A DNA stretch of 64,000 bases. It comes from Spinacia oleracea (Eukaryota > Streptophyta > Magnoliopsida > Caryophyllales > Amaranthaceae). The DNA lies in the NCBI RefSeq assembly GCF_020520425.1, contig NC_079490.1, forward strand, positions 1,798,001 to 1,862,000, read 5' to 3'. Shown in pieces: positions 32,224-42,559 of the stretch. Within the stretch, counting starts at the first letter, position 1, and the number at the start of each line of letters is the position of its first letter. The notes under the pieces were generated by a model. It saw nothing but the letters and a program-made list of their open reading frames with translations. It did not search any database and was not told the origin of the DNA. The position numbers and the translations under genes were made by a program.

Positions 32224-34592
32224 TTATTCAATTTTCTTATATGGACCTCCATAAAATATAAGACGACCCCAAAAATCTCCTTGATATCCAGCATCAATGC
32301 TTGTATATTCATCGCAGTCCGTATATAATTCAGCGGGAACTTGACTCTTTTGATTAGCAAGAACTCCAATTTGGCAGTAAAATGCCGATTGGCTAGTGTC
32401 CTTCATAGCCTTTTGACCACTACCCATATAAGGAGGAGTATTTGAATCCGGATTGTCAATCTCTCCACCCCATTCGGTCGGGAAGTGATAAATCCAAGGA
32501 AATTTTTACTTCTCCCAAGGAAATCCATATTTTTTCAAAGATGATTTCCTTGGAAGAAGTGAATTATTCCTTGGATTTATCATTTCCCCATTCGGTCTGA
32601 GAGCCCGATTCCGACAAAGATGTAAATAGACTTTTGGGCCAATATCCAACTTTTTTTTTGTCTGAACCCATCATTAACCACCAATTTCCATCACCTGGAT
32701 TCTACACCTCGTCATCAAAGTAAAAAATATATCAGTTATTTTTTTTCTAGGTTTTGAGCGCGCGAGCGAATCAGGTCAATTTATATTACAGACTCTCAAT
32801 CTTCATAAACTAATTCAAACCACCTTAAAGGTAGTTAGACTAGTTAATGATAGACCAAAAAAGAGTTACCCGACTTCTTACCAGGTATACAATAAATATT
32901 GTAAATCAAATATAAAGTACCCAAAATGCTTAAAAGTATAATATTAAAGTTATTTAATTGCTAGTGATAAAAAAAATTCTTTTTTAATAAAGAATATCCA
33001 TTCAAAATCACTCATAATCTATTATGTACAAAACTAACTATGTAACCCTTTAAGAAGCTTATCCATAAAAAAAATTATTTAATAATATAAATGTTGATCA
33101 AAACATTTCAAAAATAAGTTACCTAAAAATAAATTTATTATACAACGAGTGAACATAAGACTTATATTATATCATACGAACAACCTTTACCTTTTCAATA
33201 GATGCAATCCAACCACTTTGATTTTGCCAACCTATATGAGAGTAACCGGGAGGGATTACACCTAAAGGCACATCAGTCGACACTTGAACGAAGCCCGGGC
33301 AAAGAAGATTAAAGCATCCACTCGATCCAGCCTGTGATAATTTTCAAAATAACCATCCGGTGATATTTTAGAAACTTATTACGGGGTACTTACTCTTATT
33401 AGAATCATGTCAAATCAAGCCGAGTAAAAAGGTACCAAAACTGATTTTTGGCACACCAATTAATTGAGTATAGCATAGGAAACTGTGCTCTCACAATAAG
33501 TGTGCCAAATTCAACTTTGGGTGTGTCATAATTAGTTCCTCACATTTCGAAAGTATATAATTTGTGTTATATGTATATGACATGAAAATACTTACCGTCC
33601 ACCTTGCATAAAGGTGAGCTTCGGGATCATTGTATAGATTTGAGTTCACCTAAAAAAAACTTTGTGATTATATTTATATTTTTGAAATCATGTGAGAAAA
33701 TATAAAAGAGTGGTTGAATAAAAGTAAGAATTTATTTTTAAACAATTAAACTAACCATCCATCCGGCTTCAATACTATCAGGTCCATTTAGAATTTTCAT
33801 TCGAGAGACCGACCACTCATTCCTGTATACTAGAGGTTTCCAAATACTTATTGAAGCGTGCGCACCCAAGAGTTTTAAACCTTCTCCGGCTTTCACTCGG
33901 AAACCAGCATTCTGTAATAATCAATAAGAATAAGGGCAATGATAAAGAGTCACAATTTGGGACAGAAAAATTAGTGCTTAATCATATGTGCTTATTGACG
34001 TTGGGCAGTCTTAAAATAGGCACAGTCCCTATTGGACAACCATCTTTGAGTCCCAGATTCTCGAGTTTTCTTGATCCACTTTGTAGAGAGGTTATATTTA
34101 CCTGTATTATTTACACATAATACATCATGATTATATCATCATTAGCCATTATCACATTACGTTAAACATCTAAAGAGTAAATGCATTTGTTATATATGGA
34201 ATTTCTTGCCCTGAGATGTTTAATTATACTTACCGTAGGAATATGGGTTTTTGACGACCGATGGCTAAAAGCTGGTTGCTTATAGAAATTCACGCAATCA
34301 TAAACTTGTCCTTTCTCGGTCTGCAAAAATAATAATAATAATAATGAAGTACTCTCTACAAAACGTTGCGAGTTTAAATAAAATTGCGTACTTATTTCTC
34401 TGAAATTTCAATATAATTTCGTAATTGTTGAAACAATTTGGTTACAGAACGCGTAAAATTGCTTGGTAATATAAAACACACCTTAATAATAGTAAGAACC
34501 GATTGTTGTTTGTAGAACGATGATCCATGTACTCCACACAATAATCCCACAACAATAGTTGATACTATAAAACAACATACCAATGGAGACAT
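32224..34592 (-). pseudogene. Neprosin family copy B, pseudogene with all seven exons
   Basis: Exons by comparison with copy C are 34592-34482 (signal peptide, MSPLVCCFIVSTIVVGLLCG), 34320-34234, 34101 to about 33991, 33911-33756, 33649-33596, 33331-33191 and about 32712-32224. Two lesions disable it. The end of exon 3 with its donor, 134 bp in copy C, is deleted at 33990/33991 and reading runs into TGA. A 109-bp MITE sits in the last exon and introduces a stop after TEWGNDKSKE. The remaining exons match copy C closely (for example IEAGWM, LYARWT). The CSGF motif reads CPGF here. Losses look recent relative to the gene duplication because most frames are still open. Confidence 0.9.
32480..32588. 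mobile_element. 109-bp MITE inserted in a neprosin exon
   Basis: The terminal inverted repeats GGGAAGTGATAAATCCAAGG (left) and GGGAAATGATAAATCCAAGG (right, reverse complement) are almost identical. The interior has a second pairing, CCAAGGAAATC and GATTTCCTTGG. A perfect 9-bp target duplication CATTCGGTC flanks it (32471-32479 and 32589-32597), as in Mutator-like MITEs. Copies A and C have the uninterrupted exon. Confidence 0.92.
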
Positions 34593-34804
34593 AATTGAAG
34601 AGATGATGAGTTGATTGTATGAATAATTGAGATGTAGAGTTTCACAAAGCATGTATTTAACATATTCTAATAGGTAATAAATCAACTATTGAATTCACAA
34701 ATCTTCACCCTGAAGTCCCTAATGGGTAATAAATCCAGTTACCGAGGAAACAAACCAAAAATGATTATTGGTTGTTTTATGAGAGATTATTATAATCTAA
34801 ACTA

Positions 34805-35156
34805 CTCCCTCCGTCGCTTTTTGTTCATTACGTTTGATATTTTTCACGCGTTTTAACGATTAATTAATTTGCATCGATATTCCTCAATTTTTCATTTAAA
34901 CAAGATAGATTACGTTTATTTATAATGTTTCCACTTTTATCAAAATTCTGATATTGGGAAATGAGAAAAATTTAATATTCCAATAAAAAGTGTAAGAGGT
35001 TAAATGACCCAATGAATTTAATTGGTTAAAATAATAATTGAACACAAATTTTGATAGAATACTAAGTCATTTATGTGATAATATAAGAGGAAATGTAAAG
35101 AACGTTTTGAAATACCAAAAAAGTAAAACGTAAAGAACAAAAAGAGACGGAGGGAG
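34805..35156. mobile_element. Stowaway-like MITE
   Basis: CTCCCTCCGTCGCTTTTTGT on the left and the reverse complement CTCCCTCCGTCTCTTTTTGT on the right are flanked by TA on both sides, as in Tc1/mariner Stowaway elements. The length is 352 bp. The promoter of the paralogous neprosin copy C (near 45175-45200) has the corresponding empty site, so the insertion followed the gene duplication. Confidence 0.9.
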
Positions 35157-35159
35157 TAA

Positions 35160-35426
35160 TATTTAAAACATGAAGTTCTGTATACAATGATGTTACGTGT
35201 ATAAAAGTTTGTATATGACGGTCTCTTGTATAACACCAACTTCTTGGCAAATAGTTATAATCTCTAATAATTAAAATAGTTAGACATTTTGACCAAACAT
35301 TTATGTTCCATTAATTATATTTAGTAAGATGATTTTTTGACGATAGGTAAATAATTGATAATCCAAATTTAATAATTTGATTTCACTTTTAAATATCCGA
35401 GTCTTGATTATTTTATGCGCAAATTT
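35160..35426. other. Continuation of the neprosin B 5' flank
   Basis: Diverged similarity to the 5' flank of copy C (45200-45370) continues to about 35330, for example AGTTAGACATT and ATACAATGATG. Nothing else was recognised. Confidence 0.45.
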
Positions 35427-37244
35427 TTGGCTGTACCCTCATCCAAAACGACGTCATTTTGTGTTGTTTAAGATTAACATTAATATATTGGTATAGAAAT
35501 GAACATTTACTATTTTGGAAATGAACATTTGTTTATTTATTTGGAAATGAACATTTACTATTTTGGAAATGAACATTTATATATTTATTTGGAAATAAAC
35601 ATTTATCTACTCATTCGAATATGAACGTTTTTCTAATTATTTGGCAATCCTCATTTATTCAACCAATTTAGAAATGAACATTTATCTACTGATTGTGAAA
35701 CAAGTATTTACTAATTTTAAAATGAACGTAGTTATTTCATTATTATGTTATTATTTTGAACATATATTTTCACATATTGAGCAATTAAAAAATGTCAAAT
35801 GACATATTTTACCAAAAATTGAACATTGCCTATGTAAAATTGTACTTGAATTACAAGATATTGGTATAAGTCACCCACTTATTTTTCCATATCTTCAATC
35901 TTGAATCTTGCTTTTGATGTAGTCTCGGGTTCTTATACTTTTGAAGTTGTGTATGAAGTGTGATTTGAACACAATATTTGACTTTCACGATTTCAACTTC
36001 CTCACAATTGTAGGCTGAAAATGAAAATAGTAAGTAAGTTGATATGATTATCACAACTAATTTAAAAATGAACATTTACTGATTTGAAAATGATGAGCAT
36101 GCTAAGAAAACAAATAGATTAAAAAGAAAGAACAAGGGTTTAAAAGATGCTCAGTAATAGAACAAGACAGAACAAAGAATACAAAAGGTGTGAACAAATA
36201 AAACAAAAAGTATGAACAATTTCATTATGAACATTAACCAGATAATTATTATATACAAACAATTCAACAACAACAAAAAAAACAATATAAAAAAGAACAT
36301 AAAATTTCAGAAGAAAGAAAAAACAGTAAAACAATTAAGAACAATTTTATAATGAAATTAAAAAAGCAACATGAAAGAACAAACAATACAACAAGAAAAA
36401 TCAAACAATATAAAAAGTAAAAACAAACAATACAGGCGCTTGTAAAAACATAATAGATCAATGAAGAGCTTAATTTCATTATGAACATTAACCAACTGAT
36501 TATTATGAACAAACAAATAAATAAGAAAGAACAATCAATTCAACAAAAAATAACATACAATATAAAAAAGAACATCAAATTTCAGACGAAAGAACAAACA
36601 ATACAACAATTATGAACAATTTTATGATTAATTTAAAAAACAACATGAAAGAACTAACGGTACAACAAGAAAGATCAAACAATACAAAAAGATATTACAA
36701 ACCATACAAACGCTCTAAATCACATAAAAATGATGTGCAAGAAAATAGAGAGAGAAAATGGTATTCAGGCAGAAAATTTCTAAATCACATAAAAATTGAT
36801 GTGCGCACAAACGTCGAACATAAAAGGAAAAATCTACTGAGTTACCAAAGACATTCTTCTAATCAAATATAAATTCAATAATAAACCACAAAAAAATAAG
36901 AAAATCAAAAGCAAAAAAAGGAGAAAAGAGAGAAGAAGTTTATAGCTAGTGGCAACGACAACTTTCTCGTGAAGGATAAGGGCGGCGCAAACGCAAGCGG
37001 ATTCTCCGAGTGACATTGTTACTCGAGATTAGAAAAAAAAAAATCACATACAAATTAGGAGAGAGAAAAAAAAATTAGGAGAGAAAACCTTTTGGGGAGA
37101 GAGAAAACAAAAATGAGAGCTTTCTGATATTTGAAAAATTTATATGCAATGTTTTTGTTAAAAAGAAAGCACGTGATATAGCTTCTTTATTTTATTTTTT
37201 AATAAATTCCAGCTGCGCGTCGTTTTTGACGGGGGTACAACCAA
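35427..37244. mobile_element. Possible TIR DNA element with A-rich interior
   Basis: The left TTGGCTGTACCCTCATCC, then AAAACGACG, faces the right TTGGTTGTACCCCCGTC, then AAAAACGACG (reverse complement). Inside are a GAAATGAACATTTA minisatellite (35494-35720) and a long A-rich tract with two diverged copies of a GAACAATTTNAT...AACATGAAAGAAC block (about 36180-36440 and 36480-36720). No transposase is visible and no target duplication was found. Confidence 0.45.
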
Positions 37245-37307
37245 GTTGGTTGTACACGGGTATAGCAATTAGGGGTATTATTTTATGAGTCAAGTACACA
37301 AGGTGGA

Positions 37308-37511
37308 CTAAGCAATGCCTTGGCCTAGTGGAAAAGATTCCACCTTCCAACCAACAGGGTGGGGGTTCAATCCGCACTAGGGGCACTTTGAGGGAGGGTT
37401 CCCATTACCATCCTCCTCACTCTCAAAGTATCTAGCCTGCTAACCTGAGCGGGTTGACCCGTGTAGGGTTCCGACCCTGTAGGGCATTTCATCTTACCTT
37501 AAAAAAAGAAG
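37308..37511 (+). mobile_element. tRNA-derived SINE with 14-bp target duplication
   Basis: A GTACACAAGGTGGA duplication flanks the element (37294-37307 and 37512-37525), perfect over 14 bases. Near the 5' end are TGGCCTAGTGGAAAAG (A box) and GGGGTTCAATCC (B box) of a tRNA-like promoter. The 3' end is an A-rich tail. The body includes GAGCGGGTTGACCCGTGTAG. The full length and exact duplication suggest a young insertion. Confidence 0.9.
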
Positions 37512-37868
37512 GTACACAAGGTGGAGTTCATGGGCTCACTCGTGGGCTTGTAGGTGGAATTTGCATTAAAAAAAACTGATTTGAGAAAACGTGATATATC
37601 TAATTTTTCATCTGTTCATAAATACTTGCAACGTTTGATATTTTTACACTATTCACATATTTCACTTTGATTATTGTTGGTGATTTATATGTCAAATTAA
37701 ACATAGTCATGTGAGATCTTGTTAGATTCGGTTCAATACTTATTTTCCAAATATCAAGTTTTTAAAATTTTTGCTTAAAGAGAATTTAAGATATTGACGA
37801 TCTAAATTGTGCATTGGCATGCGTGAAAGTGACAAACATTGCGAGTATTTATGATGATGAATTTTTTT

Positions 37869-38580
37869 TAACGCCCTAGAATTAAACAAAACGCCATATT
37901 TTATCATGAACTTTCCTATCTTACCCTTACTAAATTCCCCCCTATTTACCTTCCCTTCACTGGTAGTCTCTCTCCTCATCTTCGGAGTAGTGTTGGATTG
38001 AAATGTCATCAAAATTGTGAAGGGTTGCACTAACTGTAATTAAGTCCACCCCATTGTTTAGACTATCTTAAAATGAGTATCGTCCATGGGTGTAAACTCA
38101 TTTAGATGTAGTCTATCCTATAGGCTAAATTGAATTTAACTTAGTTTGCCCGTTGGTGTACACTCATTTAGATGTAGTCTCTCCCTATTTTCCGGGATAA
38201 AAAGTACAAACTTTCACAAATCGAATTACCTTGTGCACACTTGCTATTGTACGATTATCATCTTTAGCCATTTGGGTCACCCGACAAGGTGTTGTCATGG
38301 TTTTCCTTGGGGGAAATGTGGGTGGGGTAGGTGAGGTAGCATCTCAACAACGGAGTTGATGGCCGACCACTTCTTTAGCTCGTTGTCGGAGTCGGGCTAA
38401 TGGTGGTGCTCCAGTAACTATGGTGGTGGCCTGGTGGTATGCTTTGGGAGAGTGAGAGTTATATTATAAGGAGAATCTAGGAAAAAGCAAGGTTAAGAAA
38501 CTATGGTAAATTGGTAAGGATAAGATAGGAAAAAGTGGGACAAAGTAGGGCGTTTTGTTTGATACTAGGGCGTCATTTAA
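37869..38580. mobile_element. TIR DNA element, possibly MULE-like
   Basis: The left end AACGCCCTAGAATTAAACAA, then AACGCC, pairs with the reverse complement of the right end (GACGCCCTAGTATCAAACAA, then AACGCC). Similarity continues inward (TTTCCTATCTTA.CCTTAC). An ATTTTTTTT string flanks both sides but is low-complexity. The interior has a tandem TCATTTAGATGTAGTCT pair and no transposase. Confidence 0.65.
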
Positions 38581-38646
38581 CAATGCCATTTTTTTTTACT
38601 TCGGATTCAGATCGCCTGTTACATATTCCGAATATCCGAAATATTA

Positions 38647-38949
38647 CTCCCTCCGTCCCGGAATACTCGACCCGGTTTGACCGGCACAGAGTTTAAGGGA
38701 CTTGAATTGACTTATTTAATTTAATAGGTGGTAGTTGATAGTGGGGTATTATTTTAATGTAGTTAGTGGGATGTGGGTTAAGAGGTGGGGTTGGGGGAGA
38801 GTAGGGGTTGAATTTTTAATTATTTTTTGTATGGAGTAGGGGGTAGGTGGGTTAATAGGGGTGGAGTGAGAAATAATATAATGTTGTTAGAATATTTCCA
38901 TTTTTAGGCCCGATAAGGAAAACAGGTCAAGTATTCGGGACGGAGGGAG
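38647..38949. mobile_element. Stowaway-like MITE, complete
   Basis: CTCCCTCCGTCCCGGAATAC on the left and CTCCCTCCGTCCCGAATACT on the right (reverse complement) are flanked by TA. The length is 303 bp. The interior is shared with the partial copy at 39165-39441. Confidence 0.9.
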
Positions 38950-39164
38950 TATGTAGTCAGGAGATTTTGTTGGAGATCCTTTTTTCCTTTTCAGGTTTTA
39001 AATTTCTATGTATTCTCTCTCCGGTGTGCTTTTAGTAACACGTGAACAGTGAGTGGTCTTATATTTTCTGATTGCATGAAAGCTTCTATGTTTTAGCACT
39101 ACAATCTTTCTTCTTTTCATTTCTTTCTGTTGCTTCTTGGAATTTCTCCTCATATGCCGTCTGT

Positions 39165-39441
39165 TTTCTTGGAATTGACTTATTTAATTTAATAGGTAGT
39201 AGTTGATGGTGGGGTATTATTTTAATGTAGTTAGTGAGAGGTGGGTTAAGAGGTGGGGTTGGGGGAGAGTAGGGGTTGAATTTTTAATTATTTTTTGTAT
39301 GGAGTAGGGGTAGGTGGGTTAATAAGGATGGAGTGAGAAATAATATAATATTGTTAGAATATTTCCATTTTTAGAAATAGGTCAAGTATTAAGGGACGGC
39401 CCGATAAGGAAAACAGGTCAAGTATTCCGGGACGGAGGGAG
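39165..39441. mobile_element. Stowaway-like MITE, 5'-truncated copy
   Basis: From TTGGAATTGACTTATTTAAT onward the sequence repeats the element at 38647-38949 and ends at the same GACGGAGGGAG terminus followed by TA. The left terminus is missing. A small internal duplication (CAGGTCAAGTATT or TAGGTCAAGTATT) is present. Confidence 0.8.
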
Positions 39442-39713
39442 TATAATTTTCGGTAAAAATAAAATATTATATAATCACTTTTAAAAAAAATTAGATACAT
39501 CTGGAAAAAAATTGAATATCCAAGTCGAGAAAAATTGAATCTTTTTTAACAACTCAAAACGTACTGGAGTTTTAGTTAAAAATTTGGTCTGACTCGAATG
39601 ATCCAAAATCAAACTATTGTTAAAACTACGGGTTTGAAAATAAATTTCCCGGCCCTGACTTGGTTCCACTTAGGGATGTCAAATTGGTTCATCGATTGGT
39701 TACGGGTCAGGTA

Positions 39714-39775
39714 CACTACAAGTTGTATATTTAATGACGACCTAATAACGACGAGATTTATCTCGTCGTAAAAGG
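39714..39775. mobile_element. CACTA element terminus, fragment
   Basis: CACTACAAGTTGTATATTTA followed by ATGACGACCTAATAACGACG and the palindrome-like ATTTATCTCGTCGT resembles the end and subterminal repeats of plant CACTA (En/Spm) elements. No opposite end was found within several kilobases. Confidence 0.5.
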
Positions 39776-40080
39776 ATAACATCCAAACAAATAGATAAAT
39801 AGAGTTTAAAGTGTCAAACAAGAAAACTTAAGATAAATAGAAGAGATGGAATGCATAGCTTTGAATAATTCAAAATACAACAACACGACAATAATCAACT
39901 AAATAGGAGGACAATCTTGATGCCGATCAACCATACAAAGTGTTCATATAGGATCTCATCCGGATGTTTGTTTGTTTGTCTAATTCGGATAAAGCCATAT
40001 GAAGTTACTTATAACTTATTTCGGATACATCATATGAAATACTATTATTTACTTTAGACATAACACATGATCGACATAAC
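39776..40080. other. Spacer with no recognised feature
   Basis: AT-rich sequence. A 16-bp direct repeat, ACATAACACATGATCG, lies at its right edge, next to the MITE at 40089. Confidence 0.4.
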
Positions 40081-40088
40081 ACATGATC

Positions 40089-40327
40089 GGGAGAAAGTCA
40101 TTTCGGCATGCTGTGATGTGTTTCAAAATATATCACAGGGGCATTTTTGTTAATAAATTGAATTTCAATGGTACATGTTTTAATCGTAATGGTACATGTT
40201 TTTATCGTAATGGTATATGTTTTTATCGTAATGGTACTCCGTTTAACGAAATGGTACTTTCTTTTTAATGAATGGTACACAAAATGCCCCTGTGATGTAC
40301 ATCACAGCATGCCAAAATTCCGCTCCC
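40089..40327. mobile_element. Complete MITE of the TGGTAC-repeat family
   Basis: The left end GGGAGAAAGTCATTTCGGCA and the right end (reverse complement GGGAGCGGAATTTTGGCATG) lead into a shared GGCATGCTGTGATGT and CACAGGGGCATTTT. CATGATC flanks both sides (40082-40088 and 40328-40334). The interior is five units of about 22 bp around AATGGTAC(A/T). The length is 239 bp and it is non-coding. Confidence 0.85.
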
Positions 40328-40334
40328 CATGATC

Positions 40335-40856
40335 GGCACTTCGTTACCATTTTGGATAAACTATATGAAAAGGAAGCTACTACTTTGTGTAACTTATACA
40401 AATTAGTTTGTATTATTTTATCCCAACTACACAAAATATACTACTCTATTTTATTCCAGCAATCAAAAAGTATATAACCTATTCCACCCCAACATCAAGA
40501 AACCAGTTCGTCTTTTTGGCCCAAATTTAAATATAACAATGTATAATGTTTCATTGCAAAAACAAGAGAATACAATACTCTAAAATCAATTATGTAGAAC
40601 AATTAGGTGCAAATATAGTTGAACCGTCAACATATTCAAATAATAAAATCGCATTAATTCGGAAATGGTCAAGAACCACATTTCCTAGTTTATAAAAAAA
40701 TGTTTTCTTTAACAAAATCTTCAATTAATCATGCAGCTTAGCCTCTAAAATTTGATTATCGATCAAATTAATTAATACTAGGGGTAATTTCTCGTTAAAT
40801 CAATAGTATAGATGTATGAAACAATCGAACATTCAACTATCTTTTACCAATTGTTT
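40335..40856. other. AT-rich spacer, nothing recognised
   Basis: No open frame with recognisable features and no repeat borders were seen between the MITE and the SINE. Confidence 0.4.
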
Positions 40857-41016
40857 GTTGGTTCAGTGGTGATTGGGGCTGAACTTAGTAGGGAGAACCC
40901 GTGTTCGATCCCTCGCAATAACAATTGGGAGGGGAATGGAACCTAACCACCCAGAACTCGCCCCGAATCCGGATTAGCCCTAAGGGTGAACCGGATGCTA
41001 ACACCAAAAAAAAAAA
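40857..41016 (+). mobile_element. tRNA-derived SINE
   Basis: TTGGTTCAGTGGTGATTGG (A box) and CCGTGTTCGATCCC (B box), about 35 bases apart, mark a tRNA-like head. The body reads GGGAGGGGAATGG...CGGATTAGCCCTAAGGGTGA, and the 3' end is a poly(A) run at 41006-41016. A target duplication was not evident. Confidence 0.8.
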
Positions 41017-41195
41017 CATCATGAACTACAGCTACACAGAATCAATCATCGAGCTAATCAAATCACAAATCAATTACAATTGCACAAGCCTACAATTCCT
41101 ACAATTCCCAATTCCTACACTCGGGAACCTAATTCCTACAATATCCAATTCTAATTTCATAAAATCAGTTAACTACTGCCCATCAATTTTGTTAA

Positions 41196-41596
41196 GGCCC
41201 TGTTCGGCAAAATTAGCGGTAGCGGGTAGCGGTTAGCGGTTGAGTAGCGGGTAGCGGTTAAAGTAGCGAGTAGCGGTGAATAGTAGCGGGTAACGGTTAG
41301 CTGTCGAAGTAGCGGTAACTAATACGAGTGTTCGGTAAAAGTAGCGGTTGATATTATAAAAATAAAAATAAAAGCAAGAATATTATTTAAAACTTTATTA
41401 TAAATTTGTCAAACGCTACCCGCTACCTTAAACGCTACCAATTTTAACGTTTGACAAAAGCTACCCAACCGCTACCTCAACCGCTAACCGCTACCTAAAT
41501 CGCTACTTTACCAAACACTTACAGATTTTACAAGTAGCGTCTTGACTAGGTCAAAACGCTACCCGCTACCTCAAACGCTACCGCCGAACACGCCCC
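41196..41596. mobile_element. hAT-like MITE built of AGCGGTAGCGG repeats
   Basis: The left end GGCCCTGTTCGGCAAAATTA, then GCGGTAGCGGGTAGCGG, faces a right end whose reverse complement is GGGGCGTGTTCGGCGGTAGC. Subterminal arrays of (G/C)GGTAGCGG and CCGCTACC give strong self-complementarity. The length is about 400 bp. An 8-bp duplication was not found. Confidence 0.7.
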
Positions 41597-41599
41597 TAC

Positions 41600-42400
41600 A
41601 ACACCCATAAAATCAGCCCCTACAACACCCATAAAATTTCTCGAATTTGAAGCAAGAGGAGGATAATTACCTTCAGAGATTATGAATCAGATGGTTTGTA
41701 TGGCTGGAGAGAGTATGACGGGTAATCTCCTTTAAAAAACTTACAAATTTGCGGTGTTCTACGTAAAATTGAAGTGCGGTTATCATGTAGATTGAAAGGA
41801 GGTTGAAAGAAAGACGACGGCTAGAGAGAGTTTCACCTTAGGGTAGAAACCACAAAATTAAAAAGGGTATTTTTGGTTTTTTACGGGGGTGCGTCAAAGT
41901 AATTAAAGGTTGCATATAAAATATTAAATGTATATTGTTAATAACAAATGTATTGTCTAGGTTGGATTTTAGATTTAGACGGTTGAGATTGAATGATAAC
42001 TACCGAAAACCTTTTGGGCAGAATATTTGGCCTGATTTTGGGAATATTGAACATTCAAACATCAAGTAATACGACGTCGTTGTCTAGGCGGTCTAGCGAC
42101 CATCAAACTGGCGGTAATATCATTATCTATGATCCTAAATGTTGGGTTTGGAATTTTGCTTCTCCTTATATAATTATGCAAAGAAAATGCAGCCCATATT
42201 ATGTACATCAGAAAGCTTGGTAGGTCACCTTTTTCAGATAGGGTTTGCTCTTCAGTGGTCACAAGGTCAAGTTCATCGGTTGTATTATGCTTGAGAGTGA
42301 CTAGTTGACACACGTAACTGTACTGGCTAACATAATATAATTAATGGTTCAGTATATTCCTTTTTTTTTCTTACCTACTAGAAGAATAAAAACCTAATTG
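41600..42400. other. Spacer with dispersed repeat blocks
   Basis: A 25-bp CCCCTACAACACCCATAAAA duplication lies at the left edge. The block 41920-42005 (TTAAATGTATATTGTTAATA, GGTTGAGATTGA) is repeated at 57583-57670. The string CAGAAAGCTTGGTAGGTCA and the following 35 bases (42209-42262) recur at 63282-63335. The open frame at 41993-42223 has no recognisable domain. Confidence 0.5.
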
Positions 42401-42559
42401 ACTTTTATGTAGTACTTCATATAAATTTTATTCCATAATTATAACAAAATTATGTAGCCGAATTATGTACTCCGTAACATTTTGGAGTACTTACTACACG
42501 ATTACAAATAAAACAAAGAGTTACCACAATTACATACCAAAGTAATGGTACAATATATG

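Noticed and set aside
36612-36872. Lys/Asn-rich 86-codon frame
   Set aside because: It lies in an A-rich, internally duplicated part of a probable DNA element and shows no domain.
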